Shown here: piece by piece, positions 32,706 through 41,642 of the stretch
Layout: each line of letters opens with the position of its first letter
Numbering within the stretch: the first letter of the stretch is position 1
Assembly: GCF_017948455.1 (NCBI RefSeq)
Contig: NZ_JAFFSU010000011.1
Span: 62,001-126,000 of the forward strand
Origin: Streptomyces sp. GESEQ-4
GTDB lineage: Bacteria; Actinomycetota; Actinomycetes; Streptomycetales; Streptomycetaceae
Direction: 5' to 3'
Length of the DNA stretch: 64,000 nt
The notes under the pieces: model-generated
Databases searched by the model: none
Seen by the model: the letters and a program-made list of their open reading frames with translations, nothing else
Told to the model about the DNA's origin: nothing
Made by a program: the position numbers and the translations under genes

Positions 32706-33284
32706 TCAAGCCAGCGCAGCGCGCCGCGCCCCACCCGGGGCCGCGTCGCCCGCCGCGATGCCCGTGCTGCGGTAGGTCTTCACGGCCTTGCCGGCCGGCC
32801 CCCCGCCATTCCCGCCCAGCCAGTCCACCCGTACCCACAACAACGCGTCGCCCGCCCGCTCGCGCCGCCCGAGCCACGCCGCCTTCAGCCACAGCCCGAC
32901 CCCGCACCCGGCCAGCAGCAGCCCGCCGGCGACCGGTACGGCGAACGCGCTGCCGAGGGCGGCGAGGAAGGCGAGGAGCAGCCACCACCGGTGCCCGCGC
33001 CGCCAGTTCCGTACCGTCACGTGCCGGTCCTGGAGTACGTCGTGCTTGCCGGCGCGGGCGGCCGACTGGGCGAGGGCGACGTACCGCTTGCGCCGGCCCC
33101 AGGCCACCACGGCCATCCCCACGATGAACAGCGCGGCCCCGGCGAGCACGCCGATCCGCCGTCCCGTCAGCCCCGGCACCAGGATCCCGATGCCCGCCGC
33201 CACCACACCCAGCCACCACATGGGCGCCGCTCCGGCCCGTACGACGACGGCCACCCGAGCCAGCCCCTGACCTCCGCGTGACAC
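32706..33284 (-). CDS. Membrane protein of unknown function
   Basis: A 192-residue protein with four likely membrane spans (PMWWLGVVAAGIGILVPGL, IGVLAGAALFIVGMAVVAW, WWLLLAFLAALGSAFAV, PVAGGLLLAGCGVGLWL), a basic loop (RRGHRWW) and an Ala/Gly-rich tail. GTG start with GAGGAGGCGGG upstream. I recognise no family. It is a single-gene unit convergent with the roadblock cluster. Confidence 0.75.
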   Translation of the reverse strand: MSRGGQGLARVAVVVRAGAAPMWWLGVVAAGIGILVPGLTGRRIGVLAGAALFIVGMAVVAWGRRKRYVALAQSAARAGKHDVLQDRHVTVRNWRRGHRWWLLLAFLAALGSAFAVPVAGGLLLAGCGVGLWLKAAWLGRRERAGDALLWVRVDWLGGNGGGPAGKAVKTYRSTGIAAGDAAPGGARRAALA

Positions 33285-33403
33285 TTCCCGCCTCCTCGTC
33301 GCGTTGCCACACAGTGCTCGTTCGAGCGGGAGGTTAGCCGCACAACGTGAGACGAATCTAAGAGTCGCGTCGATTCACCGCGTCCCTCGACGAAGAGCCC
33401 TTG

Positions 33404-34264
33404 TCACTCCACGAAGAGCCCCTTCGCCGCAGCCTTCGCGTCGAACTCCTCCAGGCGGGCCTGGGCGTCGGGCAGGTCGTCGCACATCGCCTCCAGCAGT
33501 ACCCGGCCCAGCAGCATCGGCGCGCAGGCGGTGTCGAAGGCGAGCCCGGTGCCGACGGCGGCGGGCAGCAGCAGGTCGGAGACCTTGGCGACCGGCGCGA
33601 ACGCGGAGTCGGCGACCGTGACGACCGTCAGGCCCGCCTCCTTCGCGTAGCCCAGCGTGTCCACGACCTCCCGCGGATGCCTCGGCAGCGCGAAGCACAG
33701 CAGGGTGGACGCGCCGGCCCGGACCGCCGCGTCGATCCGGTCGTGGATCATCGTGCCGCCCTCGTTGAGCAGCCGGACGTCCGGATGGACCTTGGCGGCG
33801 AAGTAGGCGAAGCCGTACGCCTGGGAGGCCGCGGCCCGCAGCCCGAGCACCGGCAGCGGGCGGGACGCGGCCAGCAGCCTGCCCGCCCTCGCGACCGGCC
33901 GGGGATCGGCCAGCAGCTCCGCCAGGTGCTTCAGGTTCTCGATCTCGGCCTCGACGGCCTGCTGGTACTCGTTGTACGACGCCGAGGCCCCCGTCTGTTC
34001 GGCGGGCGCGACCTCGCGCAGGTGCTTGCGCAGCGCGGGGTAGCCGTCGAAGCCGAGGGCGACCGCGAACCGGGTCACCGACGGCTGGCTGACCCCGGCC
34101 AGCTCGGCCAGCTCCACGCTGGACAGGAACGGCACCTCGGCGGCCCGCCGCACCATGCTGTGCGCGATGCGCCGCTGGGTCGGCGTCAGCCGGTGCCCCT
34201 CGAAGAGCGCCTGCAGCCGTGCGGCCGGGCTGTCGGTCACGCTCGTACTCCCCTCGGCGGTCAT
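33404..34264 (-). CDS. MurR/RpiR-family transcriptional regulator
   Basis: A 286-residue regulator. The N-terminal RpiR helix-turn-helix (about residues 10-85) includes RLTPTQRRIAHSMVRRAAEV and LAELAGVSQPSVTRFAVALGF. A C-terminal SIS sugar-phosphate-binding domain (about 120-255) includes LGLRAAASQAYGFAYFAAKV. It overlaps the ammonia-lyase-like gene by four bases (ATGA), so it is coupled to that enzyme and probably controls it. RpiR proteins usually sense sugar phosphates, so control of an amino-acid lyase would be notable. Confidence 0.9.
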   Translation of the reverse strand: MTAEGSTSVTDSPAARLQALFEGHRLTPTQRRIAHSMVRRAAEVPFLSSVELAELAGVSQPSVTRFAVALGFDGYPALRKHLREVAPAEQTGASASYNEYQQAVEAEIENLKHLAELLADPRPVARAGRLLAASRPLPVLGLRAAASQAYGFAYFAAKVHPDVRLLNEGGTMIHDRIDAAVRAGASTLLCFALPRHPREVVDTLGYAKEAGLTVVTVADSAFAPVAKVSDLLLPAAVGTGLAFDTACAPMLLGRVLLEAMCDDLPDAQARLEEFDAKAAAKGLFVE

Positions 34265-35769
34265 GACTCGCTGCCCCTCCAGATGTCCGTGAACCGGTCC
34301 AGCAGTGCGGTCGCGGCCGTCACGTCGTCCGTGAGCGGCCGGTCGGCCAAGTCGTCGTCGAGCACCGACTCGGCCAGTTCCAGCGCCCGGCCGACCGGCA
34401 GCTCGGGGTCGGGCCTGAGGTCGCGCAGGCGCAACGCCCGTACGGCGGCGACGAGTTCGCAGCCCACCACGAGACGGTACGCGCCGCACGCCCGCAGCGT
34501 CTGCCGGGCGGCGAGCGAGGCGAAGCTGGCCTGCTCCTCGACGCCCCGGGAGAGTACAGCGTGGCCGAGCGACGCGGGAGCGGAGAAGGCCCGCAGATCA
34601 CCGAGGGCGGCCGCGGCGGCGTACTCGAGGATCATCACGCCGGAGGAGGCGGGTTCGTTGTCGGCGAGGAAGGGCTTGAGGCGGGTGTAGGCGGGCTCGT
34701 TGAGGGTGGACAGGCGGGAGGTGGACAGCCTCGCCACCTGTGTGAGTGCCAGCCTGAAGTGGTCCAGGGACAGGGCGAGTTGGGCCTGGTAGAAGCCGCC
34801 GTGGTGGTAGGCGGTCATGTCCTCGGGGGAGATCAGCGGGTTCTCGGCGGCGGCGTTGATCTCGACGTTCAGCACCTCCTCCAGCGCGTCCGCCGCGTCC
34901 TGCGCCGGGCCGTGGATCTGGGGGAGGCAGCGGAAGCCGTACGGGTCCTGGATCCGCCCGAGGGGAGGGGTCGGCCGGTCCGCCGCACCGAGCAACTCCC
35001 GCATCCGGCGGGCGACTTCGGAGGAGCCCCGGTGCGGGCGGGCGGCGTGCACGGGGGCGGCGTACGCCTCGTACGAACCGTCGACGGCGAGCAGTGACAG
35101 CGCGCCGACGACCTGGGTGGCGCCGATCAGTCCGCGCAGTTCGTGCAGGGCGAGGGCGGCCTGGCCGAGGGTGAGGGCGTTGCTGCTGATCAGCGCGAGG
35201 GCGTCGTTGTTGTCGAGGGCCTGCGGTTCGGGGGGCCCGGAGCCGCGCCACGGGTGCTCGCCGGCCAGCGCGAGCCCGACCTGTGCGAGGGCGGCGAGGT
35301 CGCCGGTGCCGACCGAGCCGAACTCGTTCACGACCGGGTACGCGCCGCTCTCCAGCGCCTCGCACAGGGCCGTGACGACGGAGGGGCGCAGGCCCGCGCC
35401 GCCGGCCAGCAGCTGATTGGCGCGGACGGCGAGCATGGCCCGCACCTGCCGGGCCGGGAGCTCGTCGCCGATGCCGCCGGCGTGGCTGCGCAGCAGGCGC
35501 AGGCCGTGTCCGGCGGCGGCCTCGGTGGGCACGTCCTCGTTCCGGTTGGCGCCGACGCCGGTGGAGCGGCCGTAGACGCGTCCGGTCGCGGCGATCTGCC
35601 GGGCGGCGTCCCAGGACTCCTCGGCGCGTTTCATGGCCTCGGTCCCGGGGACGGGCCGCGCTCCACCGTCGGCGAGGCGCACGACGTCCGCGACGCCGAG
35701 CCCGACACCGTCGAGAACGACCAGGCCGGTGTGCGCGGCCTCCGGCATGTCCACGATCCGAGACGACAT
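34261..35769 (-). CDS. HAL/PAL/TAL-family ammonia-lyase-like enzyme with altered MIO triad
   Basis: A 502-residue protein of the MIO aromatic-amino-acid ammonia-lyase superfamily. Conserved segments include RVYGRSTGVGANRN (Tyr66), QALDNNDALALISSNALTLG, QDPYGFRCLPQIHG and AAENPLIS. The Ala-Ser-Gly that normally cyclises into MIO reads Gly154-Thr155-Gly156 in GSVGTGDLAALAQ. The enzyme may therefore form a modified cofactor or do something else. The ATG at 35767-35769 is chosen. It is coupled to an RpiR regulator, so it is not the hut operon's HutH in any obvious way. Confidence 0.82.
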   Translation of the reverse strand: MSSRIVDMPEAAHTGLVVLDGVGLGVADVVRLADGGARPVPGTEAMKRAEESWDAARQIAATGRVYGRSTGVGANRNEDVPTEAAAGHGLRLLRSHAGGIGDELPARQVRAMLAVRANQLLAGGAGLRPSVVTALCEALESGAYPVVNEFGSVGTGDLAALAQVGLALAGEHPWRGSGPPEPQALDNNDALALISSNALTLGQAALALHELRGLIGATQVVGALSLLAVDGSYEAYAAPVHAARPHRGSSEVARRMRELLGAADRPTPPLGRIQDPYGFRCLPQIHGPAQDAADALEEVLNVEINAAAENPLISPEDMTAYHHGGFYQAQLALSLDHFRLALTQVARLSTSRLSTLNEPAYTRLKPFLADNEPASSGVMILEYAAAAALGDLRAFSAPASLGHAVLSRGVEEQASFASLAARQTLRACGAYRLVVGCELVAAVRALRLRDLRPDPELPVGRALELAESVLDDDLADRPLTDDVTAATALLDRFTDIWRGSES

Positions 35770-35910
35770 AAGGCACAAGCTCCCCTCAAGTCGGACATTC
35801 GATCTTGCCTGCCGGTCATCCGTTACCTCGGATTAACGCCCGAGCATTGACAACCTATTCAGACACCAAGAACTCTGCATGACGTTATACAGCCGGGCAA
35901 GGGACACATC

Positions 35911-36954
35911 ATGATCCAGTTCGACGCGGTCCACAAGCGCTTCCCGAACGGCACGACAGCAGTCGACGACCTCTCCCTGGAGATGCCGGAGGGCGGCGTC
36001 ACCGTGCTGGTCGGATCCTCCGGTTGCGGGAAGACGACCACCCTCAGGATGATCAACCGGATGGTCGACCCGACCTCCGGCACCATCCAGGTCGGCGGCA
36101 AGGACGTCACCCGGCAGGACGCGGCGGAACTGCGCCGCTCCATCGGGTACGTCATCCAGCAGGCCGGGCTCTTCCCGCACCGCACGGTGCTCGACAACAT
36201 CGCCACCGTGCCGCTCCTGCTCGGCTGGGGCCGCCGCAAGGCACGCTCCCGCGCGGCCGAGCTGCTGGAGACCGTCGGTCTCGGCGCCGACACCGGCAAG
36301 CGGTACCCGCACCAGCTCTCCGGCGGCCAGCAGCAGCGCGTCGGCGTGGCCCGCGCGCTCGCCGCCGACCCGCCCGTCCTGCTGATGGACGAGCCGTTCG
36401 GCGCGGTCGACCCGGTCGTCCGCACCCAGCTCCAGGACGAACTCGTGCGCCTCCAGCAGGAGTTGAACAAGACCATCGTCTTCGTCACCCACGACGTCGA
36501 CGAGGCTGTCCGCCTCGGCGACCAGATCGCGATCTTCCGCACCGGCGGCCACCTCGTGCAGTGCGCCACCCCCGCCGAGCTGCTCGCCCGGCCCGCCGAC
36601 GACTTCGTGGCCGACTTCCTCGGCGCCGAGCGCGGCCTGAAGCTGCTCTCCCTGAAGACCCTCGCCGAGGTCCCGCAGGGCCCAGCGCCGGAGGGCGGCG
36701 ACTGGACCCTCGTACTCGACGAGGCGCGCAAGCCCCTTCACTGGGCGTCGAAATCGGACAAGGGCGACCGGATCCCCGTACGACCGCTGGGGGACACCGA
36801 CTCCCTGCTGTCCGCGCTCAACGAGTCCGTCGCCTCCCCCACCGGCCTGATCGCCCGCGTCGACGCCGACGGCGTCCTCACCGGCGTCTCGTCCCGCGAC
36901 GACATCCACGAGCACGCGGGCAACGCGCACAGCGAAGCGCGAGTGGCCGCATGA
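35911..36954 (+). CDS. OpuC/ProV-type osmolyte ABC transporter ATP-binding protein
   Basis: A 347-residue ATPase with Walker A GSSGCGKTTTLRM near residue 35, signature LSGGQQQRVGVARAL, Walker B VLLMDEPFGAVDP and switch THDVDEA. The extra C-terminal 100 residues correspond to the CBS region of glycine-betaine/carnitine/choline transporters. AAGGGA precedes the ATG. It is the first gene of a four-gene operon (ATPase, permease, permease, binding protein), coupled by ATGA to the next. The likely substrate is betaine or a related compatible solute. Confidence 0.9.
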   Translation: MIQFDAVHKRFPNGTTAVDDLSLEMPEGGVTVLVGSSGCGKTTTLRMINRMVDPTSGTIQVGGKDVTRQDAAELRRSIGYVIQQAGLFPHRTVLDNIATVPLLLGWGRRKARSRAAELLETVGLGADTGKRYPHQLSGGQQQRVGVARALAADPPVLLMDEPFGAVDPVVRTQLQDELVRLQQELNKTIVFVTHDVDEAVRLGDQIAIFRTGGHLVQCATPAELLARPADDFVADFLGAERGLKLLSLKTLAEVPQGPAPEGGDWTLVLDEARKPLHWASKSDKGDRIPVRPLGDTDSLLSALNESVASPTGLIARVDADGVLTGVSSRDDIHEHAGNAHSEARVAA

Positions 36955-37592
36955 CCATCGACTGGTCGTGGATATCCGACCACACCGACGACCTGACCAC
37001 CCTCACCGTCTCCCACCTCCAGGCGGCCCTGTCCGCGGTCTTCTTCGGCCTGCTGATCTCGCTCCCCCTCGCGGTCGTGGCCCACCGGATCCGCCCCCTC
37101 CGCGGCTTCCTGCTCGGCTTCTCGAACATGCTGTTCACGATCCCGTCGATCGCGATCTTCGTGCTGCTGCTCCCGGTCAGCGGACTGACCCGTACGACGA
37201 CCGTCATCGGCCTGACGGTCTACACGCTGGTCGTGCTGCTGCGGAACACGGTCGAGGGCCTCGACTCCGTCCCCGCGAAGACGAAGGAGGCGGCGAAGGC
37301 GATGGGCACGCGCCCGTTGCGCACGCTCCTCACGGTCGAACTCCCCCTCGCCCTCCCCGTGATCATGGCGGGCGTACGGATCGCGACCGTCATGTCCATC
37401 TCCCTGGTCTCCGTCGCGACCTACATCGGCGACGGCGGCCTCGGCCAGCTGTTCACGGACGGCTTCCAGCGCAACTTCCCGACGCCGGTGATCGTAGGAG
37501 TGGTCCTCACGCTGCTGCTCGCCGTCGTCGCGGACGCGCTCCTGGTCGCCCTCCAGTACGCCCTCACCCCGTGGAAGAGGCGGCGAGCCTGA
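36951..37592 (+). CDS. OpuC-type ABC transporter permease 1
   Basis: A 213-residue membrane permease with about six spans. It carries the cytoplasmic EAA-type loop EAAKAMGTRPLRTLLTVELPLALPVIMAG and the osmolyte-permease segment VATYIGDGGLGQLFTDG. Its ATG overlaps the ATPase stop and its stop shares one base with the next permease's start. It pairs with that permease to form the channel. Confidence 0.92.
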   Translation: MTIDWSWISDHTDDLTTLTVSHLQAALSAVFFGLLISLPLAVVAHRIRPLRGFLLGFSNMLFTIPSIAIFVLLLPVSGLTRTTTVIGLTVYTLVVLLRNTVEGLDSVPAKTKEAAKAMGTRPLRTLLTVELPLALPVIMAGVRIATVMSISLVSVATYIGDGGLGQLFTDGFQRNFPTPVIVGVVLTLLLAVVADALLVALQYALTPWKRRRA

Positions 37593-38254
37593 TGTACGAA
37601 CTCTTCAAGAACCTCGGCAGCTGGCTGACCAGCGGCGCGCAGTGGCAGGGCTCCGACGGCATCGCCCACCGCCTCGCCGAGCACCTCCAGTACTCGCTGC
37701 TCGCGACCCTCATCGCGGCCGCGATCGGCCTTCCCCTCGGCCTGCTGATCGGCCACACCGGCAAGGGCGCCTTCGTCGCGATCAACCTCGCGTCCTTCGG
37801 CCGCGCCCTGCCCACCGTCGGCCTGGTCGTGCTGGTCTTCCTCGCCAGCGGCCTGTCCATGACCCCGGTGTACGTCGCCCTGGTCGCCCTCGCGGTCCCC
37901 GCGATCGTCACCAACACCTACGCGGGCATGACGGCCGTGGACCCGGACGTGAAGGACGCGGCGCGCGGCCAGGGCATGCGCGCCCACCAGGTCCTCTTCC
38001 AGGTGGAACTCCCCCTCGCCCTCCCCCTGATCATGACCGGCCTGCGTCTGGCGCTGATCCAGGTCGTCGCCACGGCCACCATCGCCGCCTACGTCTCCTT
38101 CGGCGGCCTGGGCCGCTACGTCTTCGACGGCCTCGCCCAGCGCGACCTCGTGCAGGTGATGGGCGGCGCGGTGCTGGTCGCCGTGATCGCCATCGCCCTC
38201 GACCTGCTGCTGAGTGGGCTGCAGCGCTTCCTCTTCCGCCACCGCACCGCCTAG
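37592..38254 (+). CDS. OpuC-type ABC transporter permease 2
   Basis: A 220-residue permease homologous to the one before it, with about six spans, the loop DAARGQGMRAHQVLFQVELP followed by LALPLIMTG, and AAYVSFGGLGRYVFDGL. The start is at 37592, sharing one base with the upstream stop. It is followed ten bases later by the binding-protein gene. Confidence 0.92.
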   Translation: MYELFKNLGSWLTSGAQWQGSDGIAHRLAEHLQYSLLATLIAAAIGLPLGLLIGHTGKGAFVAINLASFGRALPTVGLVVLVFLASGLSMTPVYVALVALAVPAIVTNTYAGMTAVDPDVKDAARGQGMRAHQVLFQVELPLALPLIMTGLRLALIQVVATATIAAYVSFGGLGRYVFDGLAQRDLVQVMGGAVLVAVIAIALDLLLSGLQRFLFRHRTA

Positions 38255-38264
38255 GGAACCCGCC

Positions 38265-39197
38265 ATGAATCGTCGTACGCTCCTCGGCGGCCTGTTCGCA
38301 GCAGGCTCCGTCACCGCCCTGTCCGCCTGCTCCAGCGGCGTCACCTCCCTCGACGGCGGGGGCACCACCAGCGGTGGCGGCGGCTCCAGCAAGAGCGGCA
38401 TCACCATCGGCACCGCCAACTTCACCGAGAACCAGGTGCTGGGCTACCTCTACGCGGCCGTGCTGGAATCGGCCGGCGTCAAGACGACCGTCCGCCCCAA
38501 CCTCGGCACCCGCGAGATCCTCATCCCCGCGCTCAAGGGCGGGGACATCGACCTCCTCCCTGAGTACCAGGGCGCCCTGCTGCACTACCTCGACACCAAG
38601 TCGACGGCGACGGAGGAGGGCGAGATGCAGAACGCCCTCGCCATGGCCCTCCCCGCCGGCCTCCAGGTCCTGCCCTACGGCAAGGCCGAGGACTCCGACG
38701 CCTTCGCGGTCACCCAGGAGACCGCGAAGAAGTACGGCCTGACCTCCCTCGCCGACCTGAAGAAGCAGAACGGCAAGCTGGTGATCGGCGCGGCGCCCGA
38801 GGTGAAGAAGCGCGAGGTGGGTGTCGTAGGCCTGAAGGAGGTGTACGGGGTGGAGTTCAAGGAGTTCAAGTCGCTGGACTCCTCCGGTCCGCTGGTCAAG
38901 GGCGCCCTCAAGAAGGGCGACGTGGACGTGGCCAACCTCTTCACCACCGACACCGACATCGTGGCCAACGACTGGGTGGTCCTCACCGACCCCAAGAACC
39001 TCATCCCCGGCCAGCACATCGTCCCCCTCATCGCCGACCGCAAGGCCGACTCCACCGTCCGCAAGGCGCTCGCACAGCTCGGCAACGTCCTCACCACGGC
39101 CCAGCTCACCGAGCTGAACCGCCAGGTCGACAAGGACAAGAAGGACCCGGAGGACGTGGCGAACGACTACGCCGAGCAGCACGGCCTCACCAAGTAG
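38265..39197 (+). CDS. OpuC-type substrate-binding lipoprotein
   Basis: A 310-residue solute-binding protein with twin-Arg-like N-terminus MNRRTLLGGLF and lipobox LSAC at about residues 19-22, so it is membrane-anchored outside the cell. The mature part begins ITIGTANFTENQVLGYLYAA and contains LLPEYQGALLHYL, characteristic of OpuCC/ProX-like quaternary-ammonium binding proteins. It completes the transporter encoded by the three genes before it. Confidence 0.9.
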   Translation: MNRRTLLGGLFAAGSVTALSACSSGVTSLDGGGTTSGGGGSSKSGITIGTANFTENQVLGYLYAAVLESAGVKTTVRPNLGTREILIPALKGGDIDLLPEYQGALLHYLDTKSTATEEGEMQNALAMALPAGLQVLPYGKAEDSDAFAVTQETAKKYGLTSLADLKKQNGKLVIGAAPEVKKREVGVVGLKEVYGVEFKEFKSLDSSGPLVKGALKKGDVDVANLFTTDTDIVANDWVVLTDPKNLIPGQHIVPLIADRKADSTVRKALAQLGNVLTTAQLTELNRQVDKDKKDPEDVANDYAEQHGLTK

Positions 39198-39262
39198 CCC
39201 GAGGACGAACAGGGGGGCTAACCCCAGTGCGACCCCCGTCCGCGCTGCCTACCGTGGAGCGC

Positions 39263-39700
39263 ATGACGGGAATGGACGCGCGGGACGCCGAGGTCAAGAA
39301 GGAACTCAACGCCACCCTGCAGGCTCGCAGGGAACTGGGCGAGGAGTACGAGTCCGCGCTGGTCGACTCGTTCCTGGAGAAGGTCGACCAGCGCATCGAC
39401 GGCGCGGTGGAGCGCCGGGTGCGCCGGCAGCTCGCCGAACAGCAGATGGTGGTGGCCCGCGACTCACGGTCGCCGAAGGCCAACGACTCCGACACCTTCG
39501 GCGAACGCTGGGGCTTCGGGATCGTCTCGCTGGTCCTCGCGGTCCCGCTGTCCGGGATCGGCGGCGGCGTCGCGGGTCTGCCGGGCCTGCTCGCCGCCTG
39601 GGCGGGCATCGTCGGCGTCAACGTGGTCCAGGCCGCCCGCAACAACCCCGGCCTGTTCCACCGGCGCAAGTCCTCCCGGGACAGCGACTGGGAAGGGTGA
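39263..39700 (+). CDS. Small membrane protein of unknown function
   Basis: A 145-residue protein. The N-terminal 75 residues are a charged helix (AEVKKELNATLQARRELGEE, SFLEKVDQRIDGAVERRVRR) likely to form a coiled coil. The C-terminal part has two membrane spans (FGIVSLVLAVPLSGIGGGVA, LPGLLAAWAGIVGVNVVQAA). GGAG precedes the ATG at 39263. I recognise the type as common in Streptomyces but cannot give it a function. Confidence 0.75.
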   Translation: MTGMDARDAEVKKELNATLQARRELGEEYESALVDSFLEKVDQRIDGAVERRVRRQLAEQQMVVARDSRSPKANDSDTFGERWGFGIVSLVLAVPLSGIGGGVAGLPGLLAAWAGIVGVNVVQAARNNPGLFHRRKSSRDSDWEG

Positions 39701-39771
39701 CCGGTCTCCACGTTGGCCGGCCGGCGGTGCTGGGGAGTCGGGCGAGCACGGACGCCCGCTGAAAAAGCTAT

Positions 39772-39826
39772 CGCGGGGACCGCCGCACCCCCGTTGACGG
39801 GGGGCGGGACGACGGCGGTCCCCGCG
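39772..39826. terminator. Large nested inverted repeat between convergent genes
   Basis: A perfect 14-base outer stem (CGCGGGGACCGCCG at 39772-39785 with CGGCGGTCCCCGCG at 39813-39826) encloses an inner CCCCCGTTGACGGGGG hairpin. It sits in the 392-base gap between the membrane-protein gene and the converging cystathionine beta-synthase gene. It is probably a bidirectional terminator. Nothing else recognisable was found in the gap apart from a small GACGCCGTTCGGCGTC hairpin near 39906. Confidence 0.75.
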
Positions 39827-40092
39827 AGGGACGCGGGCCGGGCCAGGCCGGGCTTGCGCGTCCTAGGCGTCCATGGAGGTCCGGGAGCCGCTCCGGAGGT
39901 CCTTGACGCCGTTCGGCGTCGGCCGGGGCGGGGAGCCGCTCCCGCCCTGCCGACACCCACTAATGTGCCGGACCCGTGTTAAGCGGGTGCTGCGCGGACG
40001 TGACGCGCTCGTACCACTTCCGCGAAGTCCACGAAGCCCGTCGATCACCACAAGTTCCCCGCGTCCACGGCCCGTTCACCGGACGTTTCCCG

Positions 40093-41481
40093 CTACTTCC
40101 CGCCCTTGGCGAGGAAGGCCAGCAGGTCCTGTCGGCCGATCACGCCGGTCGGCTTGCCCTCGACCAGGACGATCGCCGCGTCCGCCTTGCCCAACACGGA
40201 CATCAGGTCGGCGACGGGCTCGCCGGAGCCGACCTGCGGGAGCGGCGGGGACATGTGCTTCTCGAGCGGGTCCTCCAGCGAGGCCGTCTTGGTGAACAGC
40301 GCGTCGAGCAGCTCCCGTTCGACCACGGAACCGATCACCTCGGCGGCCATCACGTCCGGGTGCCCGGCGCCCGGCTTCACGATCGGCATCTGCGAGACGC
40401 CGTACTCGCGCAGCACCTCGATGGCCTGGCCGACCGTTTCGTCCGGGTGCATATGGACGAGGTGGGGGATGGCGCCGTGCTCCTTGTCGTCGAGCACGTC
40501 GGCGACGCGGGCGCTGGGGCCGGCGTCCTCCAGGAAGCCGTAGTCGGCCATCCACTCGTCGTTGAAGATCTTGCTGAGGTATCCGCGCCCGCTGTCGGGC
40601 AGCAGGACGACGACGACATCGTCCGGCCCGAGCCGCTCGGCGACCCGCAGTGCCGCGACGACGGCCATGCCGCAGGAACCGCCGACCAGCAGCCCCTCCT
40701 CCTTGGCCAGCCGCCGGGTCATCTGGAAGGAGTCCTTGTCGGAGACCGCCACGATCTCGTCGGCGACCGTCCGGTCGTACGCGGTGGGCCAGAAGTCCTC
40801 CCCGACGCCCTCGACGAGATACGGCCGCCCGGACCCGCCGGAGTACACGGAGCCCTCGGGGTCGGCGCCGATGACCTGGACCTTGCCGTCACTCGCGTCC
40901 TTCAGATACCGCCCCGTACCCGAGATGGTGCCCCCGGTCCCGACCCCGGTGACGAAGTGCGTGATCCGTCCCTCCGTCTGCTCCCACAGCTCGGGGCCGG
41001 TGGAGTGATAGTGCGAGAGGGGGTTGTGGGGGTTGGAGTACTGGTCGGGCTTCCATGCGCCGGGCGTCTCGCGTACGAGGCGGTCGGAGACGTTGTAGTA
41101 CGAGTCGGGGTGCTCGGGGTCGACGGCGGTGGGGCATACGACCACCTCGGCGCCGTACGCGCGCAGCACATTGATCTTGTCGGTGCTCACCTTGTCGGGG
41201 CACACGAAGATGCACTTGTACCCCTTCTGCTGGGCCACGATGGCCAGCCCCACACCGGTGTTGCCGCTGGTCGGCTCGACGATCGTGCCGCCGGGCCGCA
41301 GCTCCCCGGTCTTCTCCGCGGCCTCGATCATGCGCAGCGCGATGCGGTCCTTCACCGAGCCGCCCGGGTTGAAGTACTCCACCTTGGCCAGGACGGTGGC
41401 CCTGATGCCCTTGGTGACGTTGTTGAGCCTCACCAGCGGGGTGTTGCCGACGAGGCTGATCATCGAGTCGTGGAATTGCAC
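40093..41481 (-). CDS. Cystathionine beta-synthase
   Basis: A 462-residue PLP enzyme joining homocysteine and serine to cystathionine. The N-terminal catalytic part has SLVGNTPLVRL, PLP lysine Lys44 in FNPGGSVKDRIA, EPTSGNTGVGLA and GVGTGGTISGTGRYLK. A C-terminal CBS-domain pair (about residues 335-460, ending IGRQDLLAFL) separates it from cysteine synthases. The GTG start at 41481 gives the normal N-terminus. It is a single gene that diverges from the SGNH hydrolase gene. The alternative of an O-acetylserine sulfhydrylase is unlikely given the CBS tail. Confidence 0.92.
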   Translation of the reverse strand: MQFHDSMISLVGNTPLVRLNNVTKGIRATVLAKVEYFNPGGSVKDRIALRMIEAAEKTGELRPGGTIVEPTSGNTGVGLAIVAQQKGYKCIFVCPDKVSTDKINVLRAYGAEVVVCPTAVDPEHPDSYYNVSDRLVRETPGAWKPDQYSNPHNPLSHYHSTGPELWEQTEGRITHFVTGVGTGGTISGTGRYLKDASDGKVQVIGADPEGSVYSGGSGRPYLVEGVGEDFWPTAYDRTVADEIVAVSDKDSFQMTRRLAKEEGLLVGGSCGMAVVAALRVAERLGPDDVVVVLLPDSGRGYLSKIFNDEWMADYGFLEDAGPSARVADVLDDKEHGAIPHLVHMHPDETVGQAIEVLREYGVSQMPIVKPGAGHPDVMAAEVIGSVVERELLDALFTKTASLEDPLEKHMSPPLPQVGSGEPVADLMSVLGKADAAIVLVEGKPTGVIGRQDLLAFLAKGGK

Positions 41482-41642
41482 CGTTGTCTCCGGATGCTTG
41501 CAAAAGAAGTGGTCGTGACTGGTTCCGCCAGCCTATGACCTTCGGCTTCACCGTAGCGGTCGTTCACTCGCCGTTGAGATTGGGCGACGCCCAGTACGGG
41601 GCAAGCAGTGGATGTACGGCAATGAGGAGGTGGCGGCTACGT

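Noticed and set aside
34261..35769. Calling the ammonia-lyase-like gene hutH
   Set aside because: The MIO triad is altered and the gene is coupled to an RpiR regulator, not to hutU, hutF or hutI.
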